Positions 45,517 through 53,014 of a DNA stretch of 64,000 bases are shown in pieces; within the stretch, counting starts at the first letter, position 1; each line of letters begins with the position of its first letter. The translations under genes were made by a program, and so were the position numbers. The notes beneath the pieces are model-generated. The model saw only the letters and a list, made by a program, of their open reading frames with translations. It did no database searches and was not told the DNA's origin. The stretch comes from Cognatiluteimonas telluris (GTDB lineage: Bacteria; Pseudomonadota; Gammaproteobacteria; Xanthomonadales; Xanthomonadaceae), in the NCBI RefSeq assembly GCF_011320095.1, contig NZ_JAANOY010000001.1, positions 248,001-312,000 on the forward strand, in the 5' to 3' direction.

Positions 45517-47055
45517 TCATCGCAGCGCACCGAGTAGCGGCTGCAGGTATTGTTCGTAGGGCGCCCATTTCGGCACATCCCTGGCGACCACCTTGTCACG
45601 TACCTGCACGGCGCTGGCAGTCGCTACGCTCTTGCCTTCGGAATTGGGCTGCAACAGCTTCTCGGTGAAGGGGAAGCCACAGAACTCGGCGACGTTGCGC
45701 ATCGTCGCTTCGGTCTTGCGGGTCAGGTCCGCGTAATTGACGTCGAGGATCCGGCCCGGGAAGCGCTGGCGCCAATGGTCCATCAGGTCGCGATACTGGT
45801 TGCTGTAATCTGCCAGTTCCAGCTGGTCGTACGAATACGGCGCTGCATTCCCGAACAGCTCACGCAGGTTCGAAAAACAGACTTCGCGCGGATCACGCGA
45901 CATGTGGATGATCTTGGCCGACGGCATCGCCTGGCAGATGAAACCGACGTTCATATGATTGGGCGGCCACTTGTCGGTCAGGTAGTCATGCCCGGCCAGG
46001 CGCCAGCGAACCCCTTCCATGTACTGCCGGCCAACCTGCGCGAAGTCGATGCCGCCGGAGCGATCGACCACGATCTCGTCGGTACCACCTGGGAAAAAAT
46101 GATCGGCCGCGTAGCGCATGCAAGCCGCCATGTCGTGCAACTCACCCGCATTGAGAACGCCCGGATGACCGCCCATCAATTGTTCGAGCAGCGTGGTGCC
46201 GGAACGGAACATTCCGACAATGAAAACCGGCGTGAAGCCGAATGTTCCGGGATCGAATTCGCCGACGCGTATTGCCTTGAGTTTTGAGAACAGCCGGCGA
46301 TTCTCCTCCGCGCTGTATTTCTGGCTGGGCCGTTGAAGCCTGCATCCGGCTTCCAGGGCCGCAAACGCACCGGGGATATCACCGATGTCATCGAGCTCCT
46401 TGTGCATGGCGTACTGCAGCCGGGTGCGGTCCAGCACCGACAAGCCAGACCTTTGGAGGGTGCGCCGGATCGCGTCGATGTGGTTGTTGTCGGCAGTCCA
46501 CTTGCGGACTTGCGCCAACGTCCAATAGACGTTTGGTTTGTCCTGCTCGCTGCGCAGGGCCGCTTCAAGATCTTCCTGCGCCGAATCGAAATCCCCCAGG
46601 AAGATCTCCATCTGCGCGCGCGCCACGCGCAAGGATGCCATTTGCGGATCCCAGCGAATGGCCCTGCTGATGAACTCGATCGCCTGCTCCTGATCGCCGC
46701 TCCAGCTCAGCTGGGCAGACACCAGCTGCAGGGTGCGCGGGTCGGCCATTTCGCGAAGAAAGGGCGACTGGTCGATGTAGTCGCGCAACGCGCTTGTCTC
46801 TTCGAAGTGCCGCAGGCACAACAAGACGCTGGGCGCGAGGGCGGGCTTGCCGGCAGCGGCAGCCAGCGCACGAAGCGCGAGATCGCGACCGCGCCGGTAA
46901 TGGCCGGAACGTGCCTCGACATTCGACAGGTGCAATAGCGCCTCCGCATCTTCCGCGGACTCGAGCACTTTCCGGTAATGCAGCGTGGCGCCTGCCATGT
47001 CCCGCGCGGCAACCGACCGGCGAGCCTGGGAAAGCAATTCTTGGATATTGGACAT
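45517..47055 (-). CDS. TPR-sulfotransferase (second copy)
   Basis: The ATG at 47055 (MSNIQELLSQARRSV) gives 512 residues; the frame is open to 47406 without domain content. TPR-like helices (GATLHYRKVLESAEDAEALLHLSNVEARSGHY) fill the first 250 residues. The sulfotransferase domain has VGMFRSGTTLLEQLMGGHPG (R284), GELHD (E305, candidate catalytic Glu) and IHMSRDPREVCFSNLRELFG. It is clearly homologous to the first copy but diverged, so the two probably have different targets. It is followed closely by the methyltransferase gene. Confidence 0.86.
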   Translation of the reverse strand: MSNIQELLSQARRSVAARDMAGATLHYRKVLESAEDAEALLHLSNVEARSGHYRRGRDLALRALAAAAGKPALAPSVLLCLRHFEETSALRDYIDQSPFLREMADPRTLQLVSAQLSWSGDQEQAIEFISRAIRWDPQMASLRVARAQMEIFLGDFDSAQEDLEAALRSEQDKPNVYWTLAQVRKWTADNNHIDAIRRTLQRSGLSVLDRTRLQYAMHKELDDIGDIPGAFAALEAGCRLQRPSQKYSAEENRRLFSKLKAIRVGEFDPGTFGFTPVFIVGMFRSGTTLLEQLMGGHPGVLNAGELHDMAACMRYAADHFFPGGTDEIVVDRSGGIDFAQVGRQYMEGVRWRLAGHDYLTDKWPPNHMNVGFICQAMPSAKIIHMSRDPREVCFSNLRELFGNAAPYSYDQLELADYSNQYRDLMDHWRQRFPGRILDVNYADLTRKTEATMRNVAEFCGFPFTEKLLQPNSEGKSVATASAVQVRDKVVARDVPKWAPYEQYLQPLLGALR

Positions 47056-47093
47056 CGCCACTCGTGCCGGGGGGTTATCGAAAACGCGCGCAT

Positions 47094-47099
47094 ATTCTA
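47094..47099 (-). promoter_or_regulatory. Candidate -10 element of the sulfotransferase 2-methyltransferase operon
   Basis: On the minus strand the sequence reads GGCTAGAATATGCG, giving TAGAAT about 38 bases upstream of the start at 47055. The context resembles the TATAAT/TACAAT sites ahead of prfC and the WGR gene. No matching -35 was identified. Confidence 0.4.
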
Positions 47100-47360
47100 G
47101 CCGCAACAGGCCCGCTTTCCCGGCTCCCGGGCCAACTCCCGGCCCCTCGGTGAAAACCCATGGAGCCGACATGGATGGTCCAATCGAGCCATCACGCGTC
47201 GCCGGAGCTTGCGTCAATCCGGGCGCATCCCATTGAACCGCGACGATGTCGCACTGCGACATCCGTCGGTGCATCCGGCTACGTGCCTTCTGATTCGTGC
47301 AAGTGATCGTCGGGAGACAGGGAGCAAGGCCGGATTGCGAACCTGCACGTCGCCGCGCGC

Positions 47361-47389
47361 AAAAAAAAGGGGCCCCGAAAGGGGCCCCT
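47361..47389 (-). terminator. Rho-independent terminator of the TonB-dependent receptor gene
   Basis: On the minus strand a GC-rich stem AGGGGCCCC/GGGGCCCCT (47368-47376 with 47381-47389), four-base loop TTTC, is followed by a run of eight T (47368 down to 47361). It lies 20 bases past the receptor stop, so the receptor is transcribed separately from the sulfotransferase 2 operon downstream. Confidence 0.93.
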
Positions 47390-47409
47390 CGATATCGCAA
47401 GAACAACGA

Positions 47410-50088
47410 TTACCAAGTCTGGCTGTAGCGGAAGTAAATCTGACGACCGTAGCCCCAGTACAGCCCCTGGTTGTAATACGGGGGCGTGAAGGCGAACTGG
47501 TCGAGACGCGGCTCCTTGTTCGTCACGTTGATGGCGCCGATGGTGATCTTGCCGTTCCACGGCATCTTCATCGTGGCCGAGACGTCGTGGGTCATGTAGT
47601 AGCTCTTGCACGACAGCGAGTTCGAGTAGCCGTAGTCCACGCCGGCCTGGCAAGCATTGGCATAGCCGTAGTCGGCCAGGAGTTCAGTGGTGTACGACGG
47701 GGTCTGCTGCATGGCATTGATCGTCCACACCAGCGAGAAGTCACCCTTCTCCCACTGGTTGGTCAACGTCGCGCGCCACTTCGGCGCATCCGTCGTTCCG
47801 ATCTGGTCGGAGGGAGCAGTACCGGGGCTACCACTGACTTCAAATTTGCGGATGTAGCTCGCCTGCAGGTTGTTCTTCAGCGTGCCGAAGCTGCCCAGGT
47901 CGAACTTGGTCGCGGCATTGAAGTCGAAGCCGTCGGTGTTGATGAAGCCCTCGTTGGCATAACCCGCACGGACCTGCACGATCGCGCCGTTGGACGGGTC
48001 ACGAATGACGAACAGGTTCGAGGGCAGGAACTGGCCAAGCCTGGTGCGGTTGACGACTTCCTGGCTCGAGAAGAACTTGACCTGGTTGGTCAGCTTGATG
48101 TTGTAGTAATCCAACTTCATGCTCAGCCAGTCGGTCGGGTCATACACCACGCCCGCGCTCCACTGCTTGGACTTCTCCGCCTGCAGATCCGGGGTCGCCA
48201 CGCGCAGGCCGTCGATCTGGACGCCCTTGGTCGGGTCCAGGCCGAACGCAATAGCGGTCGGTCCGTCGATGACGGTGTCGGCGGAGAACGCAGGCTCCGA
48301 GTTCAGGATCGTCAGCGGCGGTGCGCGGAAACCTTCGCCGTAGCTCGCGCGCAGGGTCAGGTTGTCCATCGGGTGGAAGCGCACCGAGATCTTCGGAACC
48401 GACGACGTGCCGAAATCCGAGTAGTTGTCGTAGCGGTAAGCCACGTCGGCCTCGAACCAGTTGGTGAACGGCAGCAGCCACTCGGCGTACATCGAGTTGA
48501 AGTTGCGGCTACCGGCACTCGAGTTACCCGAGGATCCACCGATGTTGCCGGCCGACGACTGCGCATCGTAGATGTCGGCGAAGTTCTGCTTGTGGTGTTC
48601 GACGCCGACCGCCAGGCCGGAGGTGCCACCGGCAAGGTCGAACACGTCGATGCTGGCCAATGCGTACAGCTCGTCTTCGTTGAAGTGCGAGTCGCGCGTG
48701 GTGGTGGCGCGGATCGCATCCAGCACGTCCGGATCGTTGTTGATCGGATCGACGATGTCGTAGGTGCCGTCCTGGATCAACTGGGTCGCGATCGGCACGT
48801 TGACGTAGTTGTAGCCGAAGTTGGTGTAACCCGAATGGGCGCGACGAACGCCGAAGTCCAGCGACGTGCTGTCGTTGACCTGCCAGTTGAAGCCGATGTT
48901 CGCGTCCACCGTGGTGGTCGTGTCGAAGTTGTCGCGCGGACCGAGCGCGGCAAAACGATGCTTCAGCACCGTGTCGGTGTTCACGCCGGTGCCATTGATC
49001 TCGCCGGTGTGATTGTTCGGGCTGTCGGCCGGGATGAAGATGCCGTGGTCGGCGAGCGCCGGTGCGAAGCGGCCGAAGCTGGCGACCTGCGTCACGCTGG
49101 TGTTCATGTAGACCGACCAGTCGTCATTGATCTGGTAGTCGCCCTTCAGGAACAGACCCTTCTGCTTGAGCTGCGCCGTGTCCGCCGCGAAGACGTTGTA
49201 GTCGTACCGGCAGAAATTATTCCCGTCGAGGTAGAAGCCCGGGTTGGTGCAACCGCCCGGAACCGGTCCGATCTGGCCGCCGTAGCTCACGTCACCCGTC
49301 ACCGGGTTGACGGCCGGCGTGGTGTAGTTGTTGGCGAACGACGACGGACCGCGGAAGCCTTCCATCCACGGCTTGTCTTTGACGTACGAAATGTCGCGGT
49401 TGTTGTAGGAGACTCCACCCAGCAGGCGACCCTTGTCGCTGGAGGCGCCCATCAGCAACGAGCCTTCCTCGGTGTCGCCACCCCAGTTGCCCGAGCCCAT
49501 GCCCACAGTGGCTTCAACGCCGTTGAAGTCCTTGCGGGTGATGATGTTGACCACGCCGCCGATCGCGTCGGCGCCGTAAATGGCCGATGCGCCGTCGGAC
49601 AGGATCTCAACGCGCTCGACCGCGGCCAGCGGGATCGAGTTGAGGTCGGCACCGGCCTCGCTGAACTGCGGCGACAGCGGCGCACGGCGGCCGTCGATCA
49701 GGATCAGCGAACGACCGCCACCCAAGCCACGCAGGCTGAGTTCCGACATCGACTGGGCCGAGCTGCCCGAGGTCGGCTTGTTGGAACCGAACGAGTTGAA
49801 GGTGGAGTTCTGCAGCAGGTCGGCGACGGTGGTCTTGCCGCTGACTTCAATGTCCTTGCGGGTGATCACGGTGACCGGCAGCGCACCTTCGACCTCGGCG
49901 CGCTTGATGCGCGAACCCGTGACTTCGATGCGGTCCAGCGTGGTGGACTTGGTGTCCTGGGTGGTGTCGGTGGTGGTGGTATCCGTGCTCTGGGCGTCCT
50001 GGGCAAAGGCATTGCCCGCCACCAGAGACACAGAGCCCGCAAGCAACGCTAGGCGAATCGCCTGGGGCAACATTTTACGATCGGTCAT
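47410..50088 (-). CDS. TonB-dependent outer-membrane receptor
   Basis: The ATG at 50088 with GGAGAG upstream gives 892 residues; longer frames to 50106 or 50244 lack a sensible signal. Signal peptide [19 protein letters not shown] (cleavage after residue 29), a Thr/Asp-rich linker, the TonB-box-like [11 protein letters not shown] (51-61), a plug ([64 protein letters not shown]), and a 22-strand barrel ending [10 protein letters not shown]. There is no N-terminal regulatory extension. This subgroup, abundant in Xanthomonadaceae, often imports plant or peptide-derived nutrients; the ligand is unknown. It may also be a target of the neighbouring modifying enzymes. Confidence 0.95.
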   Translation of the reverse strand: MTDRKMLPQAIRLALLAGSVSLVAGNAFAQDAQSTDTTTTDTTQDTKSTTLDRIEVTGSRIKRAEVEGALPVTVITRKDIEVSGKTTVADLLQNSTFNSFGSNKPTSGSSAQSMSELSLRGLGGGRSLILIDGRRAPLSPQFSEAGADLNSIPLAAVERVEILSDGASAIYGADAIGGVVNIITRKDFNGVEATVGMGSGNWGGDTEEGSLLMGASSDKGRLLGGVSYNNRDISYVKDKPWMEGFRGPSSFANNYTTPAVNPVTGDVSYGGQIGPVPGGCTNPGFYLDGNNFCRYDYNVFAADTAQLKQKGLFLKGDYQINDDWSVYMNTSVTQVASFGRFAPALADHGIFIPADSPNNHTGEINGTGVNTDTVLKHRFAALGPRDNFDTTTTVDANIGFNWQVNDSTSLDFGVRRAHSGYTNFGYNYVNVPIATQLIQDGTYDIVDPINNDPDVLDAIRATTTRDSHFNEDELYALASIDVFDLAGGTSGLAVGVEHHKQNFADIYDAQSSAGNIGGSSGNSSAGSRNFNSMYAEWLLPFTNWFEADVAYRYDNYSDFGTSSVPKISVRFHPMDNLTLRASYGEGFRAPPLTILNSEPAFSADTVIDGPTAIAFGLDPTKGVQIDGLRVATPDLQAEKSKQWSAGVVYDPTDWLSMKLDYYNIKLTNQVKFFSSQEVVNRTRLGQFLPSNLFVIRDPSNGAIVQVRAGYANEGFINTDGFDFNAATKFDLGSFGTLKNNLQASYIRKFEVSGSPGTAPSDQIGTTDAPKWRATLTNQWEKGDFSLVWTINAMQQTPSYTTELLADYGYANACQAGVDYGYSNSLSCKSYYMTHDVSATMKMPWNGKITIGAINVTNKEPRLDQFAFTPPYYNQGLYWGYGRQIYFRYSQTW

Positions 50089-50217
50089 CTTCTCTCTCCG
50101 AACCATGACGGTTGAATTTAAAGACCGGCCCTGGTGGGCCTGGCCTGGGGTCAGGCGCAAATCAGACGCGGCTGCCGACCGAAGGGTAACGCAATTTTTA
50201 CGTACAGGAAACAATAA

Positions 50218-50241
50218 GGGCCGCGATCGGTGACGCGGCCC
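50218..50241 (-). terminator. Probable terminator of pckG
   Basis: On the minus strand GGGCCGCG (50241-50234) pairs perfectly with CGCGGCCC (50225-50218) around an 8-base loop, then TTATTGTTT. The T-tract is imperfect. It lies 55 bases past the pckG stop and before the receptor start. Confidence 0.7.
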
Positions 50242-50296
50242 CAAAACGCTTTTGATATCAGCTGGTTACGGCTTCGGCGAGGGTGCGGGTGACCCC

Positions 50297-52132
50297 CTAG
50301 CGCGGTTCCATCTGGGCCGCGATGGATGAACGGACCGCCTTCAGGGCGGCGGGAAGGCGGGCGCCATAGCCGTCCAGGTACTCGCCGATGGACGCGAACT
50401 CCGAGCGCCAGCCGGGCGCATCGAATCCGAACAGCTTGGACCGGGCTTCGTCCGAGAGCGGGACGTCGTCGATGTGAAGATCGCCTTCACGCGGCAGGTT
50501 GCCGATCGGAGTCTCCACCGCGCCCGCCCGGCCCTCCACGCGCTCGATCATCCACTCCAGCACGCGCAGGTTGTCGCCGAAGCCCGGCCACAGGAACTTG
50601 CCATCGTCGCCCTTGCGGAACCAGTTGACGTGGAAGACCTTCGGCAGCTTCGCACCGGGTTTGTCGAACGACAGCCAGTGCGCGAAGTAGTCCGCGAAGT
50701 TGTAGCCACAGAAGGGCTTCATCGCCATCGGGTCACGGCGCATCACGCCGACCGCTCCGGTCGCGGCGGCGGTCGTCTCCGAGCCCATCGCGGCGCCGAC
50801 GAGCACGCCATGCGCCCAGTCGCGCGCCTCGAACACCAGCGGCACCAGCGAAGCGCGCCGGCCGCCAAAGACGATCGCGGAAATCGGAACCCCCTGCGCG
50901 TCCTCGGCCATCGGCGACCAGCTCGGACATTGCCGCGCGCTCACGGTGAAGCGCGAGTTTGGATGCGCGGCGGGACGCTTCGCCGGGTCGTAGGGCTCGC
51001 CGCGCCAGTCGGTGACCGGCACCTGGCCGTTGTCGATGCCTTCCCACCATGGCTGGTTGTCGGCGGTGAGGCCGACGTTGGTGAAGATGGTGTCGTGCTG
51101 GATCGTCGCCAGCGCGTTGGGGTTGGATTTCTGCGACGTGCCCGGCGCGACCCCGAAGAACCCGGCCTCCGGGTTGATCGCGTACAGGCGGCCGTCGGCG
51201 CCGGGGCGCATCCAGCAGATGTCGTCGCCGATGGTCGTGACCTTCCAGCCATCGCGGCGATAGCCTTCCGGCGGGATCAGCATCGCCAGGTTGGTCTTGC
51301 CGCAGGCCGACGGGAACGCCGCGGCGATGTAATGGGTTTCACCCTGCGGATTCTCGATGCCGAGGATCAGCATGTGCTCGGCCAGCCAGCCCTCGCCGCG
51401 CGCCTGGTGGGAGGCGATGCGCAGCGCGTGGCATTTCTTGCCCAGCAGGGCGTTGCCGCCGTAACCCGAACCGTAGGACTTGATCGTCAGTTCTTCCGGG
51501 AAATGCATGATGAAGCGGCGGTTGGGATCCAGCTCGCCGGTCGAATGCAGGCCGCGCACGAAGCGGCCTTCACGCTCGATCCGCGCCAGTGCCGGTGCGC
51601 CCATCCGGGTCATGATCCGCATGTTGGCGACCACGTACGGCGAATCGGTGATCTCCACCCCGCAACGCGACAGCGGCGAGCCGATCGGGCCCATGCAATA
51701 GGGAATCACGTACATCGTGCGGCCGCGCATGCAGCCTTCGAACAGGCTGTCCATCTGCGCGTGGCCGTCGGCCGGCGCCATCCAGTGGTTGTTGGGACCG
51801 GCGTCGTCGCGCTCGCTGGTGCAGACGAAGGTCAGGTGTTCGACGCGGGCGACGTCGTCCGGATGCGAGCGGTGCAGCCAGCTGCGCGGATGGGTCTGGG
51901 GATTGAGCGGGATGAGGGTGCCGTCGGCCTCCATCTGCGTCGTCAGCGCAGCGAATTCGCTGTCGCTGCCGTCGCACCAGTGGATGCGGTCGGGCTGGGT
52001 CAGCAGCGCGACCTGCAGCACCCACTGGTTGAGCGATTCCAGGCCGCTACCGTTCGCCTGCGTGGTGACATCGTCCAGTGCCTTGTGCGGCGCCGGTGTG
52101 GACGCACCGTCCGGGAGTGTGACTGCGTTCAA
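50297..52132 (-). CDS. pckG: GTP-dependent phosphoenolpyruvate carboxykinase
   Basis: The 611-residue enzyme converts oxaloacetate to PEP at the entry to gluconeogenesis. P-loop with the reactive cysteine is FPSACGKTNLAMLIP; other signatures are YGSGYGGNALLGKKCHALRIAS, IGDDICWM, and FGGRRASLVPLVFE. The start is TTG at 52132 with AGGA about 8 bases upstream; an ATG at 52146 is out of frame. Size and motifs match the GTP (not ATP) class. It lies 46 bases after the TetR gene, same strand, but probably has its own promoter. Confidence 0.95.
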   Translation of the reverse strand: MNAVTLPDGASTPAPHKALDDVTTQANGSGLESLNQWVLQVALLTQPDRIHWCDGSDSEFAALTTQMEADGTLIPLNPQTHPRSWLHRSHPDDVARVEHLTFVCTSERDDAGPNNHWMAPADGHAQMDSLFEGCMRGRTMYVIPYCMGPIGSPLSRCGVEITDSPYVVANMRIMTRMGAPALARIEREGRFVRGLHSTGELDPNRRFIMHFPEELTIKSYGSGYGGNALLGKKCHALRIASHQARGEGWLAEHMLILGIENPQGETHYIAAAFPSACGKTNLAMLIPPEGYRRDGWKVTTIGDDICWMRPGADGRLYAINPEAGFFGVAPGTSQKSNPNALATIQHDTIFTNVGLTADNQPWWEGIDNGQVPVTDWRGEPYDPAKRPAAHPNSRFTVSARQCPSWSPMAEDAQGVPISAIVFGGRRASLVPLVFEARDWAHGVLVGAAMGSETTAAATGAVGVMRRDPMAMKPFCGYNFADYFAHWLSFDKPGAKLPKVFHVNWFRKGDDGKFLWPGFGDNLRVLEWMIERVEGRAGAVETPIGNLPREGDLHIDDVPLSDEARSKLFGFDAPGWRSEFASIGEYLDGYGARLPAALKAVRSSIAAQMEPR

Positions 52133-52178
52133 GACCAGGTCCTCATTGCTTGGTGTTTGTTGCGGCCGGGCGATCCGC

Positions 52179-52778
52179 TCATGGTGCGGGGATCAGCGTG
52201 GCCATGACGTGTCCGACGTAGTCCTCGAACTCGTCGTGCTGCATCCGTGGCTGGTGCAGCTGGTTGAGTTGCAGGAAGCCGACATAGGCGGCGTACGCCA
52301 GCCGCGCGCGATGCTGCGCCTCGACCCGGCCCAGCCCGGCCTGCCGCAGCGAGGCGGTCAGGTAGTCCAGGCGACGGCCGGAGACGCGCTCGATGACCGG
52401 CTTCACGGTCGGGTGGTCGAGCGCCTTGAGCAGCTCGCAATAGATGATGTGCGACCGCGCCTCGTGGGCGACGACCTGGAACAGCGCCCGCAGGCGCTCG
52501 CGCGGCTCGGGGACGGCTTCGACCGAGCCGAAGACCTGCTCCTGCTCCACCCGCTCCCAGCGCTCCAGCGCCGCCTGCAGGAGGGCGTCGCGCGAGGGGA
52601 AATGCCAGTAGAAGCTGCCCTTGGTCACGCCGAGGCGGCGGGCCAGCGGCTCGACCGCGACGGCGGCGACGCCCTGCTCGGCGATCACGTCGAGCGCGCC
52701 CTGGGCCCAGTCCTCGGCACTGAGCCGTGCGCCGCGCTCGGGGGCCTTCGCCACGGGGACTATGGTCGCACCGGTCAT
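52179..52778 (-). CDS. TetR family regulator, probable repressor of fadE
   Basis: The ATG at 52778 gives 199 residues. The N-terminal helix-turn-helix is ALDVIAEQGVAAVAVEPLARRLGVTKGSFYWHFPSRDALL, typical of TetR; the C-terminal ligand domain is divergent. It faces fadE across 236 bases that hold two copies of a CCATAC-based site, the second overlapping the fadE promoter. It is therefore likely to repress fadE and itself and to release on an acyl-CoA, as FadR-type TetR regulators do; the ligand is inference. Confidence 0.87.
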   Translation of the reverse strand: MTGATIVPVAKAPERGARLSAEDWAQGALDVIAEQGVAAVAVEPLARRLGVTKGSFYWHFPSRDALLQAALERWERVEQEQVFGSVEAVPEPRERLRALFQVVAHEARSHIIYCELLKALDHPTVKPVIERVSGRRLDYLTASLRQAGLGRVEAQHRARLAYAAYVGFLQLNQLHQPRMQHDEFEDYVGHVMATLIPAP

Positions 52779-52788
52779 CGAAACAGTG

Positions 52789-52809
52789 TATCCATACGCT
52801 GGCGTCAGG
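52789..52809. promoter_or_regulatory. Operator-like site 1 in the tetR-fadE intergenic region
   Basis: TATCCATACGCTGGCGTCAGG shares TATCCATAC and TGGCGT with site 2, at the same internal spacing, but its right arm is imperfect (GTCAGG rather than GTATGG). It begins 10 bases upstream of the tetR start, well placed for autorepression. Confidence 0.65.
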
Positions 52810-52837
52810 AACAGTATGTGACTGCGCCGCAAGGCAA

Positions 52838-52878
52838 TTGACAGGCCGCGAGCAGGCTATCCATACTTTGGCGTATGG
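52838..52878 (+). promoter_or_regulatory. fadE promoter with overlapping operator
   Basis: TTGACA (52838-52843) and CATACT (52862-52867) are 18 bases apart. The inverted repeat CCATACTTTGGCGTATGG (52861-52878; arms CCATAC/GTATGG, 6-base spacer) overlaps the -10. This is the clearest regulator binding site in the window and should bind the divergent TetR protein. Confidence 0.75.
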
Positions 52879-53014
52879 TAACGTGCTGAACCCGGGATCG
52901 CCAGCCCGGGCCACACGCAGAGCCGCTTTCGACTGCCGCGCCGCCGGGGCAAACGCACCGCGGCAGCGGCTCGGCCAGCCAGCGCACATTGCAGATCACC
53001 ATCGGAGTCACAGC

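Larger units (their letters stand above)
47056..47409. other. 354-base intergenic region between sulfotransferase 2 and the TonB receptor
   Basis: No gene is supported here. It holds the receptor terminator (47361-47389) and a candidate promoter for the sulfotransferase 2-methyltransferase operon. The centre, about 47110-47350, has no dyad or motif that I could recognise. Confidence 0.6.

Noticed and set aside
47209-50052. 947-codon open frame on the plus strand opposite the TonB receptor
   Set aside because: It is antisense to a clear receptor gene, has Val/Arg/Asp-rich composition typical of reverse frames of GC-rich genes and no recognisable domain.
50474-52207. 577-codon plus-strand frame opposite pckG
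   Set aside because: Antisense shadow of pckG with no domain content.
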